Shown here one piece after another: positions 23,400 through 36,428 of a stretch of 64,000 nt of DNA. A program made the position numbers and the translations under genes. The notes beneath the pieces were generated by a model, which had not been told where the DNA came from, did no database searches, and saw nothing but the letters and a program-made list of their open reading frames with translations. This DNA is from Tamarix chinensis (taxonomy: Eukaryota; Streptophyta; Magnoliopsida; Caryophyllales; Tamaricaceae): the NCBI GenBank assembly GCA_030549775.1, contig CM060174.1:55156444-55220443 (forward strand), in the 5' to 3' direction. Positions within the stretch are counted from its first letter, which is position 1; every line of letters begins with the position of its first letter.

Positions 23400-24420
23400 A
23401 ACATGGGTTGCCTCCAATGAAGTGCTTATTTAGGGTCATTAGCTTGACCTCTATGTTCTTCAAATTGATGGCACCTTAAGAAGGGTGATGGAGCCCAACT
23501 TCTCAATTAGAGATTGGAAAAAATAATGTTTTAAAATTTTCCCATTCAATTTGAACCTTCCTATAGATTCTCTCCAAACTTCATTTACCCCAAACGGATA
23601 TACTTTAAGCACTTAGAATGGACCCAACCACCTTGATTGTAGCTTTCCGAGAAAAAAAGTTTTAGATGGGAATTGAATAGGAGTACCACCTCTCCCTCCT
23701 TAAATTATTTTTGGAGAATGTGTTTGTCATGCCACCTCTCATTCTTTCCTTATAGATTTTGGTATTTTCATAAGCATCTAACTGTAACTCATCAAGCTCA
23801 TAAAGTTGAAGCATTCTTTGCTCACTGCTTCCTTCAAACCTAGATGAATAGTCTTTATGGCCAATATGCCTTGTATTCGACCTCAACTGGTAGATTACAT
23901 ATTTTTTGTATACCAAATGAAATGGTGTGGTGCCAATAAGGGTCTTGTAAGCTATTCGGTAGGCTAAAAGAAAGTCATCTAGCCGGGAGGACCAGTCTTT
24001 CCTTGACTTGGATACAACCTTTTCTAGGATCCCTTTTATTTTACTTTTCATGATGTCCACTTAACCACTCATTTGAGGATGATATGGTGTACCCATTTTG
24101 TGAGCTAAGTTATATTTCATCACTTATCATAGCCCTTGGAACTCCAAAATGAGGGAAAATAACATTCTAAAATAGCTTAATGACTACCTTCATGTCATTC
24201 ATTGGAGACACTAATGCCTCAACCCATTTTGAAACATAATCCACTATGACCAGTATGTATTTGTTGTTGTGAAATAAAGGAAAATGTTCTATGAAATCAA
24301 CCCCCCACAAGTCGAATAACTCTACCTCAAAGATATTATTTAGGGGCATTGCATTCCGTCTTGAGACATTCTCGGTTCTTTGGTAGTAATCACATGCCAA
24401 CACAAAAATCCTCACATCTT
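23400..24420 (-). pseudogene. Athila-like integrase
   Basis: 24167-24415 has the end of the HHCC finger, [14 protein letters not shown] (second Cys of CxxC replaced by Tyr), then [18 protein letters not shown] with the first catalytic Asp, and [15 protein letters not shown]. The second Asp (ISDE, near 24100) is kept, but a deletion and frameshift follow it. TPYHPQMSG is followed by a TAA stop, and the third acidic residue is Asp instead of Glu. 23662-24060 gives ILEKVVSKSRKDWSSRLDDF, AYRIAYKTLIGTTPFHLVY and LYELDELQLDAYENTKIYKE. A SIGRFKLNGKILKHYF tail and NKHFIGGNPCF lie at 23400-23580. Confidence 0.85.
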
Positions 24421-24439
24421 TAAAGAGTGTTGGCCAATT

Positions 24440-26060
24440 AAAATCTTATGAGGAGTACCCTTGCAATTGTTTTGGAGGTTCTAGCATGATCTCCATATGG
24501 TGATGAATGACAATGGATAGTTATATCCAAAATTTCATCTTCTAGAATGCATCATCGAAAAACTTTATCTGCACAAAGCTTGTAAAGAGAAGGATCAACC
24601 TAGAAATAATGTTTGACGTCGGAAAGGAATTTCTTATGCTGTTGATAAGATAAGTCATTAGGTAACACCCCATAAACAATATAATTAACAAGATCCATGA
24701 ACCATGGGGCTTGGAGGCTCTCAACGGCAAAGAGATTATCATTAGGGAATGAATCATCAATTAGGCATTCATCCTTTTCTTCTTTGTACATCCCTTGCCT
24801 TAGTCTAGAAAGGTGATCCGCTACTACATTTTTAGCACCATTCTTGTCTTTGATCTCCAAATAAAATTCTTGCAAGAGGAGGGTCCATATAATCAATCTT
24901 GGTTTCACATCTTTCTTTGCCAAGAGATGATTAAGAGCTGCATGATCAGTGAATACAATGACTCTTGATCTGAGAAGATAAGACCTGAATTTGTCTAAGG
25001 AAAACACCACAACTAGGAGTTCCTTTTCGGTTGTAGCATAATTCATTTGTGCATCATCCAAAGTCCTACTAGCATAGTATATGACATATACTATACTATA
25101 TTTTCTTTATCCAAGAAAAACCCCAATAGCATAGTCACTGGCATCACACATTACCTTGAAAGGAAGGCTTAAATTGGGGGGGGGGTCTCATTACTAGAGC
25201 AGTGGTCGGTGCTTCCTTTAACATGCTGAAAGCATTCAAGAAAGATTGATCAAATGCAAAAGGGGTATTCTTAATGAGGAGGTGGGTTAGAGGCTTAGCA
25301 ATTTTTGAAAAATCTTTTATGAACTGCCTATAGAATCCAGCATAGCTTAGAAAACTCCGAACACCTTTGACAATAGTTAGGGAAGGAATTTTGCAAAGAT
25401 GTCAATTTTTTCCCTATCAAATTCAATCCCCCTGTTGGAGTTTAAGTGACCTAGAACAATGCCTTCTTGTACCATAAAATGGCACTTTTCCTAGTTAAGA
25501 ACAAGGTTCACCTCTTTACATAATTTTAAGACCATAGCAAGATTATCGAGGCAATCATCAAAGGTGGTTCCATAAATAGAGAAGTCATCCATAAACACTT
25601 CCATAATATTTTTGATAAAATCTAAGAACATGGACATCATACCATGTTGAAAAGTGGTTGCGGCATTACACAAAACAAGTGGCATTCTTTTATAAGCAAA
25701 AGTACCATATGGGCATGTAAATGTTGTTTTTTTCTTGATCACTGGGGTGGATGGGGATTTGAAAGAATCATGAATATCCATCTTGATAACAGAAATAAGG
25801 ATGCTTGTCTAGCCTTTCTAGTATCTGATCGATAAAAGGAAGGGGGAAATGATCCTTTCGGGTAGCTTTATTTAATTTTCTATAGTTAATACACATATGC
25901 CACCCAATGACTATTCTTATAGGGATTAGTTCATTTTGCTCATTTCTTATGACAGCCATGACCCCTTTCTTAGGTATAACATGAACTGGGCTAACCCACT
26001 CACTATCTGAGATAGGGTAAATGATTCCTGCATCTAGGAGCTTAAACACTTTCTTTTTTA
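24440..26060 (-). pseudogene. Athila-like reverse transcriptase and RNase H
   Basis: The RT starts with LLDAGIIYPISDSEWVSPVH and HMCINYRKLNKATRKDHFPL (25768-26049) and continues with CPYGTFAYKRMPLVLCNAAT and VFMDDFSIYG (25491-25781). The FMDD catalytic pair at 25578-25595 is intact. The connection region 25080-25490 is full of stops. RNase H (24600-25061) keeps [38 protein letters not shown] and [10 protein letters not shown]. After KHYF a TAG stands where Trp is expected, and a TGA where Arg is expected a few codons on. At least two frames are needed. Confidence 0.9.
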
Positions 26061-26209
26061 TGACCTCTTTTATGTTTGGGTTTAACTGTCTTTGATGCTC
26101 AATGGAGAGTTTATATCCTTCTTCTAATAAAATATGATGTATGCAAAGTGAAGGATGTATGCCTTTTATGTCTTCAATGGAATAACCTATAGAATCTTTG
26201 TGCAGTCAA

Positions 26210-26545
26210 AGGGCTTTAAGAAAAAAATTCAACTTTATCTTTATTCATGCTAACGTTTACAATGACATGATACTCCCTAATGGAGTCCAGAAACTCATAC
26301 TTAAGAGAGGAATGGAGAGGTTTTCTCTCTACCTTAGGTGCAGCCTTTTCTGTACATGATGAGTCATGCAACTCTCTTTCAATTCGGGTCACTACACCAC
26401 GTAGTTTTGCATAGGCATGATTTTCTTTAAGCATGGTAGCATAGGCAGCTGCTTCTTCATCACCATTATGGATTATTCCGTTTCTCATTAAAAATTTCTC
26501 TAATGGATCATCTGACATCAAATCAACAAGATCTTCTTGAATCAT
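26210..26545 (-). pseudogene. Athila-like linker between protease and RT
   Basis: 109 open codons ending ERKPLHSSLKYEFLDSIREY, the segment that precedes RT in Athila-like pol ('LKPLPSHLKY.YL' type). The first part (DDPLEKFLMRNG, DEEAAAYATMLKE) is acidic and matches the variable linker. Correctly placed between PR and RT. Confidence 0.7.
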
Positions 26546-26835
26546 CCTGGCACCATATCAATCCTGCAACAAGTATTGTCAATTAATGGGAATTTCACTA
26601 TGGAAGGTAAATCAAAATCTACTTTCTCTTCCCCAATTTTGAGGGAGAGTTTTCTATTCTTGACATTTATAACTGCTCCTAAAGTAGCCAAGAAAGGTCT
26701 TCCCAAAATGATGGGAATTTGTGCATCTTTCTCTATTTCTAAAATGAAAAAATCAACCAGAACGTAAAACTTACCGACCTAGATAGGTAAATCTTCTAAT
26801 ATACCTATTGGGTGTTTTACCAACTGATCTGCTAA

Positions 26836-27117
26836 TTATAGGTAGATGGTGGTAGGCTTCAAATTTCTCATCTGTAGCTTCTTAAAAATAAAAAGAGGCA
26901 TTAGACTAACACTAGCTCTAAGATCACAAAGTGCACGGTTAATGGACATGTCACCGATAATGCAGGGAATAGAGAATGAGCCGGGGTCTGTGAGCTTAGG
27001 TAGATACTTGTTTTGAATAATATCACTACGTTCCTGTGTTAGGGCTACTATCTTATACTCTTCTAACCATCTTTTATTAGAAAGAATTTCTTTTAAAAAT
27101 TTAGAATAAGTAGACAT
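26836..27117 (-). pseudogene. Athila-like aspartic protease
   Basis: 93 open codons: FLKEILSNKRWLEEYKIVAL, DIIQNKYLPKLTDPGSFSIP, CIIGDMSINRALCDLRASVS, LMPLFIFKKLQMRNLKPTTI. The catalytic Asp is present, but the active-site motif reads DLRAS (26911-26925) where family members have DLGAS or DSGAS, a G-to-R change expected to inactivate it. Confidence 0.85.
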
Positions 27118-27119
27118 TT

Positions 27120-28800
27120 ATGGTATAGCTTCCACAAATGGAATATTGATTTTTAATTTATTTAAAATTTCAACAAACCATCCAAACTAATTTTCTAATC
27201 TCACTTTTCTTGTCATTGAGGGAAAGGTAAGGGAGGTTTATATGGCAGTAGAGGGATATACTTTTCTACCTCGTTATCTTTCCCTAAGATGGTCTCATTC
27301 TCAAGATGCATAGCTTCTCTATTTTTTTCCACTTTCTCTTCAACTCCTTTACTTTCCTCTTCAATTTCTTTCCTTAAAATAGGGTCCTCCAACTCCTTCC
27401 CACTTTAAAGGGCTATAGCACTAATAGACCATTTAGGATTTATCTTTGACTACCAGGGAAGCATTCCAGTGGGTCGAGAGGAAGATCCCGATTGTTGAGC
27501 TAGTTGGATGATTTGGTTTTCCAGTATTTTATTGTGAGTGGCTAGGGATTCAACCTTAGAGCTTAAGCTTTTGACCGAATTCTTCAAATCTTCAGTTTTT
27601 TGTTTTGAGAGGCTATGAAGTTCTCCATAATTAACTCAAGATTTGACTTTAGAGGATTAGGAAATGGTGGTCTAAGGTTTTAGAAACCTAGGGTCCTAAA
27701 ATTCAATTGAGGGATGGGGTTCTATTTTGGGTTCTTGTAAGATAAATTTGGATGGTTTTTCCATCTTGGGTTGTAGGTGGAGGAAAATGGATCACTATTT
27801 TAGTTGAATTTATTAACATAGTTAACATGGTCCACTAGGGTTGCTTCAGAGGGTGGAGTAACTGACTAACATTCAATCGATGAGTGTCATGTAATTCCAC
27901 AAATATTACAAACATTAGGGGAGGTTGTTAATGAGTTAACACTTAATTTATCAATATTTTAAAATTATGCATCAACTAGTAAATAAAGGTGATGTAGAGC
28001 ATCAATGTCATACCTTCCAACCTTCTTGGTTGCAGATCGCTCACCTGACCATTGGTAATGATTCTGAGCCATATCTTCAATTAGTTGCTTGGTCTCTAAT
28101 ACAATTTTGTTCATGAGAGTGCCTCCTGCTGCTACATCCAGAGTCAACCTAGTGTTGTAATGTAGGCCATTATAAAATGTGTGGACCAACACCATTCTTC
28201 TTACCCTTGATGTGGGTACATTCGCTTCCTATGCATCACAGAGTGATTCACCATCCTTTTGGATGAACTTGTAATAAGGTTTCTTAATTGAATTTTTTTG
28301 GATGGTGGAAATTATTTGTTGAGAAGGCTTGAGAAAGTTGATCCCAAGTGGTAATGGACCTAGGGTGAAGTGATTCTAACCAGATCCTTACTTTATCACT
28401 CACTGAGAATGGAAGTAACTAAAGCTTGATTGCGTCATCCAACAGTCCGTTCATCTTCAAGGTGTTGCAGTACTTCAGAAAAATAGAAATGTGTAAGTTA
28501 GGGTCCTCCATTGGGCTACCATTGAATTAATTTTGCTGAACCATATTGAGCAACGCAAGTTTGAGGTTGAAATTGTTGGTAGCTGTGTTTGGTTCTAGAT
28601 GCTTAATTGCGTCTCGTATGCATTTGGAGATGCAAACTCTTTGAGTAAGCGATGCTGCTCCTCTTCTCCGTAAGTCTCAACCATGGTCTCTAAACTCACG
28701 CTTGCTTTTGTCTCACTCATCCACCTCCATAACCTAGTCAATGTTCATTCAATCTCAGGGTCTAGATCAGATGGGGGCCCAAGTTGAAAGGATCATTGCA
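27120..28800 (-). pseudogene. Athila-like gag
   Basis: 27965-28195 holds the best conserved part: HTFYNGLHYNTRLTLDVAAG, GTLMNKIVLETKQLIEDMAQ, NHYQWSGERS. Sequence on both sides is broken by stops, but its place between the PBS at 28921 and the protease is right. The C-terminal part (27120-27950) is largely unreadable. The N-terminal half (28200-28800) is seen only as short scattered matches. Confidence 0.75.
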
Positions 28801-28920
28801 TAAAAGGTTCCTAAAAGTGAATACAACAAATAATCAACTAGCAAAGATAAAGGACAGAGGAAAATTAAAGGGTTTAGTCTTGCCAAAATAATAAAGTATA
28901 GAATATCAATTAGCCGAAAG

Positions 28921-28938
28921 TCCCTGATAACGGCTCCA
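28921..28938 (-). other. Athila-type primer binding site
   Basis: In minus sense TGGAGCCGTTATCAGGGA, matching 14 of 18 positions of the Athila-type (tRNA-Asp) PBS TGGCGCCGTTGCCGGGGA. It lies about 20 bp inside the 5' LTR. Confidence 0.8.
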
Positions 28939-28957
28939 AAAACTTATTGTGCTATTT

Positions 28958-30269
28958 TCGCAAGTGCATGGATTCATTATAGTATTTCAAGGTCCTTTGT
29001 ATTTTAACTATCTAAATCTATATAAAATGGGGGTATGCATTTAGATAAAAAGAATAATTATGAAAAGCTTTCTAACTTGAAATACTAAACAATAAGAGTG
29101 AAACCTAGGATTGAACTTGAGTCTCAGAATTAATAATCAATAATAAAACAACATTTATGCCGTAGATTAATTCGCAAACTATGTATAGTTGGTCATATTA
29201 TACTCATTAGCCACTTTAAAGGTCTAAGAATGTATTTAATCTAATTTTCCAACTACTTTCATGACTCACAAATTAAACTAAACCCATTAAGTATCACCAA
29301 TTCTAAAGTCCCTAAGAATTAAACATCTACTTTCGTGATTGGTAAAATTCCCATACATATGCTAATTTCTTATAATAATCTCAGCCTTTTAGTTGTAGAG
29401 TACATCTAAGGAAATCGAATTTCATCAAATCCTCTTTACAACATTTAAATCTAGCATATTCAATAGTATAAATGAATCAAACGTACGACATAATACTTCA
29501 ATTAATCATATTGATCACTAAAAAGGTACCTAGTTCAATCTTAGAATGGAGACTACTCACTCATATTTTCAAATGAAATTAACGAAACAAATAGCATGAT
29601 AATCATAATAACAATGTAAAGATACAAAGAAGAATTATTATATTGAATTAAATGTGAATTACACACTTGAATCTCCGAAAAAAATATAAACTAAAGGAAC
29701 AACAAATTACATGGAAGCTGAAGGAACAACATAATAACAGTGTAGTTTCTTAGCTCTCGGTATTTTAGAATTTCTGATCTTGCACGACCGTGTGAGTCTA
29801 GCATGGCCTGACTGTGTAATATTTTTAGCCTCAACTTTTCAGCTCAAAATTCCGCATGGCCATGTGATCCATGTATTGCTTGGCTATGTGATTATTTTTC
29901 TTCCATAACAATAGTGGAGTGCAGCATGGTTGTGCAACTAGGTGTGCAGCTGATTGTGTAGCTCCCTTTCCATGCTTCTTAGGGATATCTTGGCACATCT
30001 TTGGCTCTCTTATCTTCAATACATTTCCTTAAACATGTTGGGTTGATGTACTCTCCTCATAAGCTTTCCATGCTAGGTCCTTTGCTCCAAAAATATGTAA
30101 TTCTTTCTCAGATTTGATGTTTTTACAGGAATTCCTACAACACAAAGTTCAAGAAAGACATAGTGCGAATAATAGACAAGAACCATAGAAAAATATGTAA
30201 AAGAGATTATATGAAGTCCCAAAGTGAGGGTAAAGAGAGGTAAAATTATGGAAAATATTCACTTTATCA
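28958..30269 (-). mobile_element. Athila-like element: 5' LTR, 1312 bp
   Basis: In minus sense TGATAAAGTGAATATTTTCC...AAAATAGCACA, collinear with 21496-23037. The small minus-strand frame at 29831-30019 is an artefact within it. Confidence 0.85.
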
Positions 30270-30274
30270 CAGGT

Positions 30275-30885
30275 CAATTAGGCTAGACATAAAATAAATA
30301 AGAGAGTTAATAGAAGATCAGTGTGGAAGGAATCTTCTAGCTTCTCAAAATCATGCCTAAGATCAAAGCATTGATCTCAAAATTGTATATAGGAGATAGG
30401 TGAAAAAAAAAGGCCGAGGCCATCTCCCCCCTCTGTTGTTCGAATCAACCTCTTGATCAATTTAAGTTAATATTTTAGGCTAAATGCATTATAAAAATTG
30501 TTAAGAATCTCTTAGGCACAATTTGGCATGGTTTAGTAAGGTTCTATTTCAGCATAAGAAATTTTTTAGAAAATCAAGTTCGAAAAATATGTCTAGCTCT
30601 ACAAACTATCAATCAGTTTAGGCTTACTAGTTGACTATTCTACAAACAAGTTTATTGGTTCCCCTAAAAAGTAAATCGATTTTGTCAGGAGGCTTCGTAT
30701 TGCTTGAACAATGAACCAGTAGATTTGTCGAGATGAAAAACTCAATAAACTCCATTTTTAAACCTTATTCCAAACCAAACTTTGTCTAAAACATAATCAT
30801 AACATTAAATCAAAATCCAATGCTCAATCATTGGTACAATTCTTATTCAACATTCTTTTGTTTTCAAAAAATATTTGGTATTACA
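30275..30885 (-). mobile_element. Oldest giant LTR, right fragment (its 5' end)
   Basis: Collinear with 20520-21127 of the 4.4 kb LTR: shared GGAAGGAATCTT, GATC.AAGCATT.GATCT, AGAATCTCTTAGG and ACATAATCATAACATTAAAT words, ending TTGGTATTACA at 30885. It starts exactly where the Athila-like element ends, which shows that the element inserted into this LTR. Confidence 0.7.
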
Positions 30886-32744
30886 TTGCCCTCCTAATCA
30901 TGACCTTTAGTCGATCATTTGTAGCCTTCATTGTGTTATGCATGTGTTGAAGAGTCTCTTGGTCAAATACCCTTTATTCTAAACTCTATAGTTAGCTTTG
31001 AATGAAAGGGAATTGCTAAAATTATACATTTGTTGCATGGAAACTTGTTATAATTAGTTGAAGAGTATCATGCATGCTCTTCATTGATACTACTTCACCC
31101 ATGCTTGAATTATTTATTCAAGTTGATCTCAACACAACCTCAAGCACTTGCCAGAAATTACGTCTTGGTATCATCTTGAAGTTATGGCAATATTCTTGAA
31201 GGATTATTGAACTCAAGAAGGTGATGTATATGGAAGGTAAATGCCATAATGTATTATCAATTATTATTTATAAATTTTAAGGAAATCTTGGTGGTGAATA
31301 AGAAAGATTCTTGCTCAAAGGAGAGAACACAATGAATAGGTGTAATGGATGGTGAATATTCAAATAAAATTGAATATAGCTTACTCTATACTTGTGATCA
31401 AATGGTAAAGACAAGAATATAAGTTCAGTACCCATATGACACTCAATGATATTGGATGAAATAGTGCTATTATTGAAAAAATTCTACTCTTCCAAAACTA
31501 AGATTACACTTGTAATGGTTATTCAATACTAACCATCAAAATAAAATAGATATGCCAAGAGGTATAAGAAATAATATAGCATGCTAAATGTTCCTCAATA
31601 GATGACTCTTAAGAACCATAAATATTTAAGGATTAGCGAGGATAATAAGGAGAAGAGAAACATAATGATGATGGAAGAAAAGAAGGAAGATAATAATCAT
31701 CAACTTGCCTCCAAGATTTGAAGGTATGAACGAAGTCTAAATAAAATTCAACCATTGACATTGAAGATATGAATAAAAATTTGAATATTAGAAGATTAGG
31801 TTGAAGATGTGGTACGGTTTAGATGAAGATACACTACTCGAATTCAAACTCAAAGTTGAAGAATTCCTATATGCATGGATGTATGTGGTAGGGAAAATGT
31901 TGGCAGACTTCATATATGAAAGAAGAAAAAAAGAGAAAGGTTTCAAATGAAAGAAGAAGAAAGGGGAGGGACGTTTCAAACTGGAAAAAGCCAACCAAGG
32001 CTTTTATACCAAAAACAACACAAATCTTCAATGGTGGATTAAGATTAGTGAGATTTTAGTTGAAGTACGATCAGTGGTTGTCCAATATGGAAAAAGATTT
32101 TAAGAGATTCAAGCAAGAATTTAAAAAGAATTCAATAAGAATTCAAAGAACTCAAATTTGAATGTTTCCTATCTAATATTACTCCAAGTAGTCTTAGAAA
32201 AGATTACTCAATCACAAAGAGAGAATTAACTAGGTGAATTACTTGTATTAGATTTCAATATCTCAACCATCAACATGTTACGATGTGTTGACACATGTAT
32301 ATAAATATAGGTACAAAACATTGCTAAATATGACAATTATTTAGCCACATGGCACACAAATGGCTAACAAGCACATAAAATAGTATTAGCTATGTATCTT
32401 TATCCTATAAAATACATGACTCAACAAAGACTCTTACAAATAAAGTAAGCTAAGTAGTACATGAAAACAACTAACTATAATCCTAATCAACAATTATGTT
32501 GACTTGAAAGGTTGACTAGGTCTTCTTTACTTAACTTTCATGTATAATTTCTTCCTTTATAATAGCTCGTAACATGTGAAAATCTTAAGTATCTTCACTT
32601 CTTAAGTGGATTTATCTTTTTCCAACAAATATGTTACATACCTGCAATAATGACCTAAATTAATATCATCAATATATGTCAAAGTATTATTATGAAAAAC
32701 CCATAATGTGATTGGTTCCATATACAATTATGCCAAATTATTAA
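30886..32744. other. Unassigned; possible minus-strand LTR with promoter
   Basis: No protein domain recognised. Two LTR-like hints on the minus strand: TGTTGGAAAAAG at 32637 (a common copia LTR start), and a TATA word GGTATAAAAGCC (about 31999-32010) followed by a pyrimidine-rich tract at 31900-31990. No second copy, PBS or TSD could be found. Confidence 0.3.
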
Positions 32745-35700
32745 TGTAATATCCCAAAAATTTACTTAGCCTAATCTTTCATTAGTAACACCTTAATTTA
32801 ATTCTAATCTCAAGAAATCTTATTTTAGCCTTAACCTAATTTTCTTTAATCCCAAAACTTTAATTGAAATCAAAACCTTGACTCGAATAAATCATAATAC
32901 GTAAAATAAATTCAAAACCCGCTAAAATTTCTACTAATCCTCATTACTAATGGCTAATATAAAATCATCTAAACTAATCCCCCAACCCTTCTCTTTTTCC
33001 TTTTCTTTCTCCTCTTCTTTTCTTTATTTATTCTACTCCTTCTGTCAAACCATGTCGTAACATTCAAAAAATGTTCCAACTTGCACCCCCACTTGCACAA
33101 TCACCCATCACCTTTCTACGCCCTCATCCATCATCCACACCTTTGCCCTTCTTCTTCTACTTCTTCCATATTTACAGACATACACACCCATGCACACATC
33201 CTACCACTCTTCTTCTTCCTATTCCTCTTATCCTTACGCAATACTCATACACACAACCATCCCCATCACCTGTCATTATCCCCAACACTCAACCATCTTT
33301 TCTTCTGTAGCACCCTACACCATTAATAACACATTTCCTCCTCCCTTGTCTTTCTTCCTTCTCCAATTCACTTTATACATGCATATAAGACCATACACAC
33401 ACACACACCCATACTCTCCTTCTTCCTCTTGGTTTTTCCTCCACTATATCATTTCTGTGTTAAAAAGCCACAGTTCGAGCTCCCTCTTCTTTCTCCTTTC
33501 TTCCTCCTATTTTCTTCTTTTTCTTCCTCCTTCTTTCTCAGTTTTTGTCCTATGCAACACCCATTACACCACCATGCACCACCTCGACCACCACTCGCCA
33601 CCCATTGGCTAGTGAACTAACCACTAAGGTCACCCCAACCTTCCCCAACACCATCGCTGGCCATTGCGACTCACCACCACCTATTTTCTCTTCATTTTTC
33701 TCTCCTCCATTGCATTTTTGCAAAGTAAATGACCTGTGCACCACCTGTAACACAGCTGTGTAACATTAAAAATTTCCTATCATAGAGCCATGCAACCATT
33801 ACATCGCTTAGCCATGGGTGATCTTTTCTCTCAGCCTTGGTGTACATAGCTGTAGCACAACCATGTAACACAACACCACCTAGTCACGCATGATCGTTTC
33901 TCTTAACCAAAGGATGCACTACCTACAACATAGCCATGCAACTTCCCATTTTCAGCGGTGCACCCCTATTCCCCCCAAGCCTTGTCCCAATACCACCAAA
34001 AATTTATCATAGCTCCACCACATATTCCTTTACACATCCACACACTTTAAGCTCTCATTTAACTATGGGTATTTTTATTTTTACCAACTTTACTTTGATT
34101 TTTCCTTTGATTTAACTCTTCAAGCCTAACCATGACTTTTATTATTTTTCATAGGTGGTATTTCAGTATCTTAGGAGGAGGAAGTCTAAGATTCACCTGC
34201 TTAGAGCTCGGTGTCATAGTTGGTAAGGATACAATTCGATGTTCAAGGTTTTTGATGTTTTTTCTTATATGGTTATATGTGTTTTTAATGATATTGTTGA
34301 TATATGATGTAACATGTATTGATCATGATATTTTATGATGATATAAACATTATGTTGAAAGGGAGCAAGAATGGATGGGAGATACCATTATTATTTTCCT
34401 GTGATAATATCATATTTGTGGAAATATATCTTATAGTATGACATATGGGCTTAAAGATATGATGTTATTGAAAGCAAGTAAGAATGGGTAAGAGGTACCA
34501 TTATTATTTTGTTGAGATAATGTCATATTTGTGGAAATATATCTTATGGTATGAAATAAGGGTTAAAAGAGTTTTGATAAATTGATTTAAGAATTCTCAT
34601 GAGGTATGATCATAAATGGTGGACTTCAAAAATAATATGTGTGGAAGCTACAAGATTTTATAAAATAAAGATTTTTATTTGTGCTTAAGGGTAATTTGGT
34701 CATCATAGGATACTAAGGAAATTTTGGTTTTTAGGTGTTAGTGGATTAAAATATGATAATAATAGCATGAGGAATTCTTATAAGTATTTTTTTGGGGTCC
34801 TTAAATAATTTAATGGATAATTTGGAGCAAACTATATTTTAATGATAATATCATTATTCCATGTATAAGATCTAGAGGTTATATATTGAAATTGGTAATC
34901 ATGTAGATTTCATAGGAGGTATTATAACCAATCTGTGGAATTTAGTTTTTAGATATTTCTATGAGTAATATATCGATATGAGAATATTAATGTATGTGTA
35001 TGGGAATTAGATCATGCATATTGGATATGATAATAATGATGGGATTTGGAGATGATATAATATAAGTTGTGTGGAATAATCAATATGGTAGAATGAACAT
35101 TAAAGGGTGTGTAATTAGGGTTAGAAAGGAATTAAGGACTTGGATCTATGATATATGTATATCTATTTTAATATGTTCTATGCTTGAGAATTAATCTTAA
35201 ATAAGATACTAATCACTTAAAATGAAAGATTACATGAGTAGGGCTAAGGTGATCTATTTTTCTCTCTCTATATATGTATTCCCATTCCATTAGGGAGAAT
35301 AGTTGCTAGGGAGCATTTTACCTCGAGAAGATATTTTTAATCTCTGTTTCACTAGAAAGAATAGTGGCTAGGGAGCATTTTTCCCCAAGCTAATGCTTTA
35401 TTTTGTTCCACCAAATTACAAATAGTGGGGCCCCTACTCATTGTGAAATAAAAATGTATAATTATAACATATGGAAAAGATATTAATGATTTAAAGTGGA
35501 GGAATACTGTAATCCCCCAAAAATTTTAAAAGCCTATAATTTAATAAATTACTTTTATTAGGGATAATTTAACTCTTAAACTTATTTAATTTAATTACGT
35601 TGAGGATTTTTGTCTTTTAAATTTAGTTAACTTAATTATTTTGTGGGTTTTAAGTATACCAAATTAGGTGTGAGTGTTTAATAAATTAAAATAAATAAAT

Positions 35701-36420
35701 TTCTATTTTATCATACTCATTTTATTTAAATAAGGTTCAAACCAATATTTTTCTAAAAGCTACCTTTTTAAACTAATATAATAAGATATATTAAGATAAA
35801 TTACTAAACTTTTAATTATATACCAAAAATACTATAACTCACCCCATAAGTCATTTTAATTATTTTCTTCCCTAATTATTTTCCTTAATCCCTTTTTCTC
35901 CTTTATTTTCCTTTTCTCTTTTTCTCTCTTACCCCCTCTCCTTCTCCCTTTCTCATCCCCATTTCCCCCGACTGGGCCAGCCCACCGGCCCAGATCAGTT
36001 TTCTTCCCCCTCCCATCTCGCGTGCCAAGCCCGCCCATCTCCTCGTGTCGCCCGAACCGCCTAGCCGGTTCCCCTATCCCTTTTCTTTTCCTTCCCCTGG
36101 ACCGACCGGTCCACCCTCTTTCCTTTTCCTTCGTCTTCCCCGCGCATCTGCGCTGTTCTGCACCGTCAAAGCCTGCAACCTCTGCGCCGACCACCTGCCT
36201 GCGCCGCCTGCACGCCGCCCCCTTCCTGACTTTCCAACCACCCTCCCCCGACAGGCCGACACCCCCAACACCACTACCAGGCCTGCTCCTGCCCCTTTCT
36301 CTTTCCCGACCAACTAGCAGGTCTGCGATGGCAGACCCGTGTCGGCCTGCCACTGCCGGCCGGCGTGTTACCTGACCTGTCTCCCCCTGTCCCCTCTCTC
36401 GATTCTCCCCCATTTCGAGC

Positions 36421-36428
36421 CTATAAAT
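36421..36428 (+). promoter_or_regulatory. TATA box of the giant LTR
   Basis: CTATAAATACCCCCC at the downstream edge of a GC-rich block and 0.9 kb from the LTR start. The minus-strand relative has its TATA about 0.8 kb from its own start, so the position is conserved. Confidence 0.6.

Noticed and set aside
24542..24760. 72-codon minus-strand frame
   Set aside because: Overlaps the RNase H reading frame in another frame and has no domain of its own.
33071..33763. Proline/serine/histidine-rich frames, up to 140 codons
   Set aside because: Pyrimidine-rich leader of an old giant LTR. Overlapping frames are equally open and no domain is seen.
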